Source: an uncultured Ruminococcus sp. | GTDB taxonomy: Bacteria > Bacillota > Clostridia > Oscillospirales > Acutalibacteraceae | Length of the DNA stretch: 5,013 nucleotides | Direction: 5' to 3' | Assembly (NCBI GenBank): GCA_946055445.1 | Contig: CAMGGF010000120.1 | Span: 1 to 5,013, forward strand | Shown here: positions 1-5,013 of the stretch, in pieces | How positions within the stretch are numbered: the stretch's first letter is position 1 | How the letters are laid out: each line of letters starts with the position of its first letter | Translations under genes and position numbers: made by a program | The notes under the pieces: generated by a model | What the model was told of the DNA's origin: nothing | Seen by the model: only the letters and a program-made list of their open reading frames with translations | Databases searched by the model: none

Positions 1-872
1 TGGATATCCGTAAGCGTGTCTATACCTTCCCGAAAATGGGCGAAAAAGCCTACTTTATCGCGGTGCCGACTTCTGCGGGTACCGGCTCCGAGGTTACCCC
101 GTTTGCGATTATCACCGATGCGGACACCGGCGTGAAATGGCCGCTTGCCGACTACGAACTGTTGCCGAATATGGCAATCGTTGACGCCGATTTGATGATG
201 AATGCACCCAAAGGCTTGACTGCCGCTTCCGGTATCGACGCCGTGACCCACGCACTCGAAGCGTATGCGTCCATTATGGCGACCGATTATACCGACGGCC
301 TTGCTATCCGCGCATTGCAGATGATTTTCCAATATCTGCCCCGTGCATATGACAACGGCGCGAATGACCCCATTGCCCGTGAGAAAATGGGCAACGCCGC
401 AACCATGGCGGGTATGGCGTTCGCAAACGCGTTCTTGGGCGTTTGCCACTCTATGGCGCACAAACTCGGCGCATTCCACCACTTGCCGCACGGCATTGCA
501 AATGCATTGCTTATTGACCATGTTCTTCGTTATAACGCGGCGGAAGTTCCGACCAAAATGGGTACTTTCTCGCAGTATGACCATCCGCATACCCTTGCTC
601 GCTACTGTGAAGTCGCAGACGCTTTGGGCGTAACGGGTAAGACTGACGAAGAAAAACTCGAAAACCTCATTGCGAAATTGGACGAACTCAAAGCGCACTG
701 CGGTGTCAAGAAAACCATCAAAGACTACGGCGTAGATGAGAAATACTTCCTTGAAACGCTCGACGAAATGGTTGAGCAGGCGTTCAACGACCAGTGCACC
801 GGTGCAAACCCGCGCTATCCGTTGATGTCCGAAATCAAAGAGATGTATCTCAAAGCCTATTACGGTAAATAA
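1..872 (+). CDS. adhE: Bifunctional aldehyde/alcohol dehydrogenase AdhE, C-terminal part (5' end outside window)
   Basis: This is the iron-dependent alcohol dehydrogenase half of AdhE, the cytoplasmic enzyme that reduces acetyl-CoA to acetaldehyde and then ethanol with NADH. The frame is open from base 3 and gives 289 residues, about a third of a usual 870-900 residue AdhE. The frame-internal ATG at 36 is not the start, because the codons before it (DIRKRVYTFPK) match the AdhE family. Visible marks are the glycine-rich GTGSEVTPF, the metal-ligand pair in GIDAVTHALEAY (Asp at 237-239, His at 249-251), and the two further ligand histidines in CHSMAHKLG (459-461) and LPHGIAN (489-491). All four expected Fe ligands are present. 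The ending DQCTGANPRYPLMSEIKE...YYGK is typical of the AdhE C-terminus, which favours AdhE over a stand-alone iron alcohol dehydrogenase. The aldehyde dehydrogenase half would lie to the left and cannot be checked. The next gene starts 14 bp after the stop with no terminator between. Confidence 0.92.
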   Translation, partial: DIRKRVYTFPKMGEKAYFIAVPTSAGTGSEVTPFAIITDADTGVKWPLADYELLPNMAIVDADLMMNAPKGLTAASGIDAVTHALEAYASIMATDYTDGLAIRALQMIFQYLPRAYDNGANDPIAREKMGNAATMAGMAFANAFLGVCHSMAHKLGAFHHLPHGIANALLIDHVLRYNAAEVPTKMGTFSQYDHPHTLARYCEVADALGVTGKTDEEKLENLIAKLDELKAHCGVKKTIKDYGVDEKYFLETLDEMVEQAFNDQCTGANPRYPLMSEIKEMYLKAYYGK

Positions 873-886
873 GAGGAGGAATTGGT

Positions 887-1636
887 ATGAAACTCGAAAA
901 AGTCATTGCAGTCAGAACTTCCAAAACCGTTTATAAAGACGGTGACCGTGCCATTAAGGTTTTTGATGAAGACTATAAAAAGTCCGATGTTTTGAACGAG
1001 GCGCTCAATCAGGCGCGCGTGGAGGAAACGGGATTACCGATTCCGAAGTTGTTGGAAGTCGGCGTTGTAGACGGCAAATGGGCGATTGTTTCCGAATTTA
1101 TCAAAGGCAAAACCCTCGGCCGCTTAATGGAAGAAAATCCCGACAAACTCGATGAATACCTCGATTTGTTTGTGGATATTCAACTGCAAATTCACAGCCA
1201 AAAAGCGCCGCTTTTGAACAAATTAAAAGATAAAATGAACCGCAAAATTTCCGAAACCGATTTGGACGCCACCACGCGTTATGAATTGCATACGCGTTTG
1301 GAAGGTATGCCCAAGCACAATAAGGTTTGCCACGGCGATTTCCGCCCGAGCAATGTGATTATCGGTGAGGACGGTACCAATTACATCATTGACTGGTCGC
1401 ACGCAACGCAGGGGAACGCTTCCGCAGACGCGGCAAGAACCTATCTTTGCTTCTGCTTGAAGGGCGAAACCGAAACAGCCGAGAAATATCTCGACCTGTT
1501 CTGCGCAAAGAGCGATACCGCGAAACAGTATGTGCAAAAATGGTTGCCGATTGTCGCCGCCTCGCAGAGCGTGAAACGCAACCCCGAAGAAAAAGAACTG
1601 CTTACCCGTTGGCTCGATGTTGTGGATTACGAATAA
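887..1636 (+). CDS. APH-superfamily small-molecule or protein kinase-like protein, substrate unknown
   Basis: This 249-residue soluble protein has the aminoglycoside phosphotransferase/choline kinase fold. The N-lobe shows the ATP-anchoring lysine K24 in AIKVF and the hinge-like segment IVSEFIKGKTLG. The C-lobe carries the Brenner motif HGDFRPSNV, with H149, catalytic D151 and N156, followed by IIDWSH with the metal-binding D169. It therefore looks catalytically competent. The sequence resembles a clostridial APH-like family often annotated as putative phosphotransferase or sugar-phosphate kinase (I recall TIGR02172); no substrate is established. A glycine-rich loop is not obvious at the N-terminus, as is common in APH proteins. 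The start is fixed by GAGGAGG at 873-879, seven bases before the ATG. It sits between adhE and the ferredoxin gene and is probably co-transcribed with adhE. Nothing supports an antibiotic-resistance role. A regulatory kinase opposing the downstream PP2C phosphatase is possible but is inference only. Confidence 0.85.
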   Translation: MKLEKVIAVRTSKTVYKDGDRAIKVFDEDYKKSDVLNEALNQARVEETGLPIPKLLEVGVVDGKWAIVSEFIKGKTLGRLMEENPDKLDEYLDLFVDIQLQIHSQKAPLLNKLKDKMNRKISETDLDATTRYELHTRLEGMPKHNKVCHGDFRPSNVIIGEDGTNYIIDWSHATQGNASADAARTYLCFCLKGETETAEKYLDLFCAKSDTAKQYVQKWLPIVAASQSVKRNPEEKELLTRWLDVVDYE

Positions 1637-1667
1637 TTTTTTAAAATAATCAGAAGGAGACTTTGCA

Positions 1668-1907
1668 ATGAAAGTTACAGTTTGCATCGGAAGTTCATGT
1701 CATTTGAAAGGCTCTCGCCAAATTGTAGAGCGCTTGCAGGCATTGGTTGCCGAAAACGATTTGAAAGACAAGGTAGAACTCAGCGGTAAATTCTGTATGG
1801 GCAACTGCCAAAACGGCGTTTGCGTTACGGTTGACGATGAACTGTTCTCGGTTTCTCCCGATACGGTGGACGATTTCTTTAAAACCAACATTTTCGCAAA
1901 GGTCTGA
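1668..1907 (+). CDS. Thioredoxin-like [2Fe-2S] ferredoxin (NuoE/HydC C-terminal type), 79 aa
   Basis: This is a small electron-transfer protein of the thioredoxin-fold [2Fe-2S] ferredoxin family. It corresponds to the C-terminal half of the 24-kDa NuoE subunit of complex I and to small subunits of bifurcating hydrogenases. The four cluster ligands are visible as C6-x4-C11 near the N-terminus and C43-x3-C47 in the middle, in the segments CIGSSCHLKGS and FCMGNCQNGVC. C52 is an additional cysteine just after the last ligand. The family signature SVSPDTVDDFF closes the protein. There is no signal peptide or membrane segment. AAGGAG at 1654-1659 precedes the ATG by eight bases. It lacks the N-terminal helical domain of full NuoE, so it is a stand-alone domain rather than a fragment. 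Such genes commonly sit directly upstream of sensory [FeFe] hydrogenase genes in Clostridia, so it probably exchanges electrons with the hydrogenase-type proteins encoded downstream. That partnership is inferred from position. Confidence 0.9.
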   Translation: MKVTVCIGSSCHLKGSRQIVERLQALVAENDLKDKVELSGKFCMGNCQNGVCVTVDDELFSVSPDTVDDFFKTNIFAKV

Positions 1908-1913
1908 TTTCTT

Positions 1914-1957
1914 TCGGCAGCGTGCGGCAGTTTTGCCGCGCGCTGTCGGTTGTTTTA
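1914..1957 (+). terminator. Intrinsic terminator-like hairpin inside the gene cluster
   Basis: Seven bases after the ferredoxin stop codon, CGGCAGCGTGCGGC (1915-1928) pairs with GCCGCGCGCTGTCG (1935-1948) around a six-base loop, AGTTTT. All 14 positions pair, 12 as Watson-Crick and 2 as G-U. A further wobble, T1914 with G1949, is possible. The 3' side runs into TTGTTTTA (1950-1957), a T-rich but interrupted tail. On the minus strand the stem is not followed by a T-tract, so it acts on the plus strand if it acts at all. It could be a partial terminator that lowers expression of the downstream hydrogenase-type and phosphatase genes relative to the ferredoxin. It could instead be an mRNA-stabilising or processing hairpin. 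No promoter was recognised between it and the next gene, which favours read-through. Confidence 0.6.
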
Positions 1958-1982
1958 TGTTGTGGGAAATTTCTGCCCATTC

Positions 1983-1988
1983 GGAGGA
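1983..1988 (+). promoter_or_regulatory. Ribosome binding site that sets the hydS start
   Basis: GGAGGA lies six bases before the ATG at 1995. The same frame is open back to a TTG at 1950, which would add 15 residues. That TTG has no ribosome binding site, and the bases just upstream of it are locked in the 3' arm of the hairpin. The ATG at 1995 also places the first ferredoxin cysteine at residue 12, as expected for this family. Confidence 0.88.
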
Positions 1989-1994
1989 ACAACT

Positions 1995-3683
1995 ATGGCA
2001 AATTACATCAAACTGAAAAAATCAAACTGCAAAAACTGCTATAAATGCATTCGCAACTGCCCCGTGAAATCCATCAGTTTCTCGGGCACACAGGCGCAGA
2101 TTGTCGAGGATGAGTGCGTGCTTTGCGGTATGTGTTTTGTCGCATGTCCGCAAAATGCCAAGGAAATCCGCAACGATGTGGAAAGCGCAAAAGCATTGCT
2201 CAAAGGCGAGGCGCCCGTGTATGTCAGCGTAGCGCCGTCTTTTGCGGCGAATTATGAGGGCGTCAGTATGGCGTCTATGCGTAAAGCACTAACGGATTTG
2301 GGCTTTGCGGGGGCGGAGGAAACCGCCATCGGTGCAACCGTGGTCAAAAACGAGTATGACCGTATGGTCAATCTCTCACAGCAGGATGTCATCATCGGCA
2401 CTTGCTGTCACACGGTCAATTTGCTGATTCAAAAGCACTTTACCGAAGCCATTCCTTACCTTGCCAAAGTGCAGTCGCCTATGCAGGTGCACTGCGGTTT
2501 GCTCAAAAAAGAACACCCCGGCGCGAAAACGGTGTTTATCGGGCCCTGCATTTCCAAAAAAGCCGAGGCAGAGGACTACGAAGATATTGTAGACTGCGTT
2601 TTGACCTTTGAAGAATTAGACGATTGGATGCAAGCCGAACATGTGACCTTTGAACCGTTGGAGGATACCGACGGCAAGGCAGGTAAAGCGCGCTTTTTCC
2701 CGACTTCGGGCGGCATTTTAAAGTCGATGCTTTGCGAAAACAACGATTACAGTTATCTCGCGGTGGACGGTATGTCCTCGTGTATTCACGCCATTAAAGA
2801 CATCATCGACGGCAACATTCACCATTGCTTTATTGAAATGTCGGCGTGCCCCGGCAGTTGTATCGGCGGTCCCGCTATGAATCACAGCCACCGTGCGCCC
2901 GTGAAAGGCTATATGGCGGTGGAAAAATTCGCAAAACAGGCAAACGGCGGCGATTTCGATGTCGAACAGCCTGACAGCGCGGAGATTTCCAAAAATCTGA
3001 TTTACTTAAAGAAAGATAAACCCAAAGCGGGTAGCCGCGCGATTGAGGAAATCTTACATAAAATGGGCAAAATGCGTCCCGAGGACGAGTTAAACTGCGG
3101 CTCGTGCGGGTACAATACCTGCCGCGAAAAAGCACAGGCGGTTTTGGACGGCAAAGCGGATTTGTCGATGTGCCTGCCTTTTCTCAAAGACAAGGCGGAA
3201 ACCTTCTCCGACAACATTATTCACAACACGCCCAACGGCATACTCATTTTGAATGAGGATATGGAAGTCCAGCAGATTAACGCCGCCGCGCGTAAAATTC
3301 TCAATATCCGTCACCAAAACGATGTTTTGGGCGAGCCCGTTGTGCGCATTATGGAGCCGTTTGATTTTATCGAGGTGCTCTCCAGCGGCATTGGCATTCA
3401 CGACAAGCGCGTTTACCTCGCCGAATACAACAAATATATCGAAGAAACCATCATCTATGACCGTATGTATCACATTTTGATGTGCATTATGCGTGACATT
3501 ACGGCAGAGGAAGAGGAAAAGGCGAAAAAAGAGGAAATGAGCCGCCACACGATTGAAGTGACCGACAAAGTCATTGAAAAGCAAATGCGTATCGTGCAGG
3601 AGATTGCCTCACTGCTCGGCGAAACCACGGCAGAAACCAAAATCGCTCTGACCAATCTCAAGGAGTCGCTGAAAGATGAATAA
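1995..3683 (+). CDS. hydS: Putative sensory [FeFe] hydrogenase with PAS domain (HydS, group C)
   Basis: This cytoplasmic 562-residue protein is built like the group C [FeFe] hydrogenases thought to sense H2 or redox state. Residues 1-60 form a 2[4Fe-4S] ferredoxin domain (C12, C15, C18, C22; C41, C44, C47, C51). The H-cluster domain spans about 74-315: the first motif is GTCCHTVN with C137 and C138, the second FIGPCISKK with C185 and K188, and the third EMSACPGSCIGG with C285 and C289. By comparison with the Clostridium pasteurianum enzyme CpI, the four H-cluster ligands are C138, C185, C285 and C289, and C137 holds the proton-relay position. Residues 366-397 carry another Fe-S motif (C368, C371, C376, C393, the CGSCGYNTC type seen in PF04060). 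A PAS domain follows at about 403-503, then a charged helix to the end. There is no histidine kinase or cyclase domain, so output probably passes to the phosphatase gene that overlaps this stop codon. Oddities are His in place of the usual Pro after the cysteine pair, and Ser at the position of CpI Met497. Confidence 0.9.
   Translation: MANYIKLKKSNCKNCYKCIRNCPVKSISFSGTQAQIVEDECVLCGMCFVACPQNAKEIRNDVESAKALLKGEAPVYVSVAPSFAANYEGVSMASMRKALTDLGFAGAEETAIGATVVKNEYDRMVNLSQQDVIIGTCCHTVNLLIQKHFTEAIPYLAKVQSPMQVHCGLLKKEHPGAKTVFIGPCISKKAEAEDYEDIVDCVLTFEELDDWMQAEHVTFEPLEDTDGKAGKARFFPTSGGILKSMLCENNDYSYLAVDGMSSCIHAIKDIIDGNIHHCFIEMSACPGSCIGGPAMNHSHRAPVKGYMAVEKFAKQANGGDFDVEQPDSAEISKNLIYLKKDKPKAGSRAIEEILHKMGKMRPEDELNCGSCGYNTCREKAQAVLDGKADLSMCLPFLKDKAETFSDNIIHNTPNGILILNEDMEVQQINAAARKILNIRHQNDVLGEPVVRIMEPFDFIEVLSSGIGIHDKRVYLAEYNKYIEETIIYDRMYHILMCIMRDITAEEEEKAKKEEMSRHTIEVTDKVIEKQMRIVQEIASLLGETTAETKIALTNLKESLKDE
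3660..3683 (+). promoter_or_regulatory. Translational coupling site: RBS within hydS and 8-bp gene overlap
   Basis: AAGGAG at 3660-3665 lies inside the last codons of the hydrogenase-type gene. It precedes the phosphatase ATG (3676-3678) by ten bases. The hydrogenase stop TAA is at 3681-3683, so the two genes share 8 bp in different frames. Such an overlap usually couples translation and favours balanced amounts of two partner proteins. Confidence 0.75.
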
Positions 3684-4848
3684 CTTATGTACCGACATCG
3701 GCTACCAAAGCGTCAATAAATTCGGCGAACAACTTTGCGGCGACAGGGTAGAAATGATTGAGCAGGGCGGCGACAATTATGTTGTCGTTTTGGCGGACGG
3801 CCTGGGCAGCGGTGTGAAAGCAAATATCCTTTCCACGCTGACCTCAAAAATCATTTCCACCATGATGGCAAACGGTATGAGCCTTGAAAACTGCGTCGAA
3901 ACCATCGCCGCCACTTTGCCGATTTGTGAGGTGCGCAAGGTAGCCTATTCCACATTTACCATTGTTCGCACCATTGACAACCGTGAGGCGGAAATTATAC
4001 AATATGATAACCCACAGCTCATTATGCTGCGGGACGGAAAAAATTACGATTACCCAAAAACCGCAATGGAAATCGGCGGCAAAATGATATACAAATCCAA
4101 AGTCGATTTGCGCGAAAACGACTATTTGGTGTTTACAAGCGACGGTGCGATTTGGGCGGGCGTCGGCACATCGATGAATTTCGGCTGGGAACGCGACCAA
4201 ATTATTGCATTTTTGGAGAAAATGTATAACCCCGATTTTACTGCAAAAACGATGTCCGCACTGCTTTTGGACGAGTGTTGCCGTCTGTACGGCGGCAAAC
4301 CGGGCGATGACACCACCGTTTGCACGGTGAAAATCCGCGAGCGCCGTTCCGTCAATTTGATGTTAGGCCCGCCGCGTGACCCGAAAGATGTCAACAAAAT
4401 GATGTCACTGTTCTTCGCGAAAGAGGGCAAGCACATTGTTTGCGGCGGTACAACTTCCACACTTGCAGGGGAATTTTTGGGCAAACCCGTGGAAACGCTT
4501 TTGGACTATTTAGACCCTGAAATCCCGCCGATTGCCAAAATCGAGGGCGTGGATTTGGTCACCGAAGGCGTTATCACATTAAGCCGTGTGTTGGAACAGG
4601 CAAAATCCTACCACGATGCCGATGCGATTTATGCCGATTGGAATGTCAAACAAGACGGCGCTTCTTTGATTTCGCGTATGCTGTTTGAGGAAGCGACCGA
4701 TATAAACTTCTTTGTCGGCAGGGCGATTAACCCTGCACACCAAAACCCGAATTTGCCCATAAACTTTAACATCAAAATGCATTTGGTCGAAGAATTGTCC
4801 GAATTGCTTAAATTGATGGGCAAACGCGTCAAAGTCAGTTATTTTTAA
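3676..4848 (+). CDS. SpoIIE-family PP2C-type Ser/Thr phosphatase with uncharacterised C-terminal domain
   Basis: This 390-residue soluble protein begins with a SpoIIE/RsbU-type PP2C phosphatase domain (about residues 5-222), which in this family removes phosphate from serine or threonine using two divalent metal ions. The metal-binding acidic residues are in place: GD at 22-23, ADGLGSG with D41, FTSDGA with D156 and PGDDTT with D211 and D212. It has no membrane segments and none of the transmembrane region of sporulation SpoIIE, so it is not SpoIIE itself. Residues about 226-390 form a second domain opening with LGPPRDP (230-236). It contains the small-residue stretch CGGTTS (256-261), then EGVDLVTEGVITLSR (from 290) and GRAINPAHQNPNLP near the end. 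I recall this extension from hydrogenase-linked clostridial phosphatases but know no function for it. The gene overlaps the sensory hydrogenase by 8 bp, so the likely arrangement is that the sensor controls this phosphatase. The substrate is unknown. Confidence 0.88.
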   Translation: MNNLCTDIGYQSVNKFGEQLCGDRVEMIEQGGDNYVVVLADGLGSGVKANILSTLTSKIISTMMANGMSLENCVETIAATLPICEVRKVAYSTFTIVRTIDNREAEIIQYDNPQLIMLRDGKNYDYPKTAMEIGGKMIYKSKVDLRENDYLVFTSDGAIWAGVGTSMNFGWERDQIIAFLEKMYNPDFTAKTMSALLLDECCRLYGGKPGDDTTVCTVKIRERRSVNLMLGPPRDPKDVNKMMSLFFAKEGKHIVCGGTTSTLAGEFLGKPVETLLDYLDPEIPPIAKIEGVDLVTEGVITLSRVLEQAKSYHDADAIYADWNVKQDGASLISRMLFEEATDINFFVGRAINPAHQNPNLPINFNIKMHLVEELSELLKLMGKRVKVSYF

Positions 4849-4876
4849 TGGATCCCTTTTGTGAAGGAGTAAGAAT

Positions 4877-5013
4877 ATGGGAAAAGAAGGCAGAAAATTT
4901 GATACCAAAATTCAGTACCTGAAATATAAGGTGCTGCGTGAAGTGGCGAGAATTGCGTTTGAGGGGGACGAGTTTGAGCTTGCCAACAGTTTTAACGATA
5001 TTGCAAAGGTCGT
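4877..5013 (+). CDS. N-terminus of probable group B [FeFe] hydrogenase / 4Fe-4S protein (3' end outside window)
   Basis: A start codon at 4877 follows AAGGAG (4864-4869) at seven bases, and the frame stays open for 45 codons to the window edge. The visible protein starts MGKEGRKFDTKIQYLKYKVL and continues REVARIAFEGDEF. Iron-sulfur ligands are not yet reached, so family assignment rests on this N-terminal helix alone. It resembles, from memory, the conserved TKVQxLKYxVLREVARxA start of clostridial group B [FeFe] hydrogenases, which often follow the sensory hydrogenase and SpoIIE phosphatase genes. If so, it would be a candidate catalytic enzyme making or consuming H2 with ferredoxin. The gene is 28 bp downstream of the phosphatase without a terminator, so it probably shares the transcript. 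The coding call is firm; the product call is moderate. Confidence 0.6.
   Translation, partial: MGKEGRKFDTKIQYLKYKVLREVARIAFEGDEFELANSFNDIAKV

Noticed and set aside
36..38. ATG at 36 as the start of a short alcohol dehydrogenase
   Set aside because: The codons upstream (DIRKRVYTFPK) continue AdhE homology and there is no ribosome binding site; the gene enters from outside the window.
887..1636. Aminoglycoside resistance gene
   Set aside because: Only the APH fold motifs are shared; the fermentation-gene context and similarity to a general clostridial phosphotransferase-like family do not support drug resistance.
1637..1667. AT-rich stretch before the ferredoxin gene as a promoter or terminator
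   Set aside because: The 31 bases hold a T-run without a preceding stem and no paired -35/-10 elements; most of the rest is the ribosome binding site.
1223..1687. Minus-strand open frame of 154 codons
   Set aside because: It lies antisense to the kinase gene, whose motifs are clear; its translation shows no recognisable family and it has no ribosome binding site evidence.
1950..1994. Upstream TTG start extending the hydrogenase-type protein by 15 residues
   Set aside because: It has no ribosome binding site and follows directly on the hairpin stem, while the ATG at 1995 has GGAGGA at the right distance.
3090..3584. Minus-strand open frame of 164 codons
   Set aside because: It is antisense to the PAS region of hydS and reads as a mirror of plus-strand codon bias, with no domain visible.
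3676..4848. Sporulation protein SpoIIE itself
   Set aside because: It lacks the long multi-pass membrane region of SpoIIE and is half its length; only the phosphatase domain family is shared.
3844..4908. Several minus-strand open frames of 67-120 codons opposite the phosphatase
   Set aside because: They overlap each other and the well-supported phosphatase gene, and show no motifs.

Overview
The window is one gene-dense, single-direction stretch from a fermentative anaerobe. It carries six plus-strand genes (two cut by the window edges) and no convincing minus-strand gene. The content is AdhE, [FeFe]-hydrogenase-type proteins and strong AGGAGG-like ribosome binding sites. With roughly even base composition, this points to a strict anaerobe of the Clostridia (Firmicutes), perhaps a gut or rumen lineage. 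The lineage call is inference from gene content and remembered families, not from a search.

Layout, left to right: (1) the C-terminal third of a bifunctional aldehyde/alcohol dehydrogenase (adhE), entering from the left edge; (2) after 14 bp, a small kinase-fold protein of the aminoglycoside-phosphotransferase (APH) superfamily; (3) after 31 bp, a 79-residue thioredoxin-like [2Fe-2S] ferredoxin of the NuoE C-terminal type; (4) an 87-bp gap with a strong GC-rich hairpin followed by a T-rich tail; (5) a 562-residue [FeFe] hydrogenase of the putative sensory type (HydS, group C), with a 2[4Fe-4S] ferredoxin domain, an H-cluster domain, an extra four-cysteine Fe-S motif, a PAS domain and a C-terminal helix; (6) overlapping it by 8 bp, a SpoIIE/PP2C-type serine/threonine phosphatase with a long C-terminal domain of unknown role; (7) after 28 bp, the first 45 codons of a gene whose N-terminus resembles the start of group B [FeFe] hydrogenases.

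The central idea is a hydrogen- or redox-sensing circuit. The HydS protein keeps H-cluster ligands but ends in a PAS domain and helix with no kinase domain. Its output is therefore most likely the translationally coupled PP2C phosphatase. The small ferredoxin could carry electrons to the sensor or to the downstream hydrogenase. The kinase-fold protein upstream is a candidate, unproven, for the opposing kinase. Because adhE and a probable catalytic hydrogenase flank the sensor, the likely target is the choice between disposing of reductant as ethanol or as H2. The hydrogenase-phosphatase association is already known in Clostridia. The less described parts are the phosphatase C-terminal domain, the possible kinase partner, the variant H-cluster motif and the hairpin inside the cluster.

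No promoter, tRNA, rRNA, CRISPR array, insertion sequence or long repeat was found.
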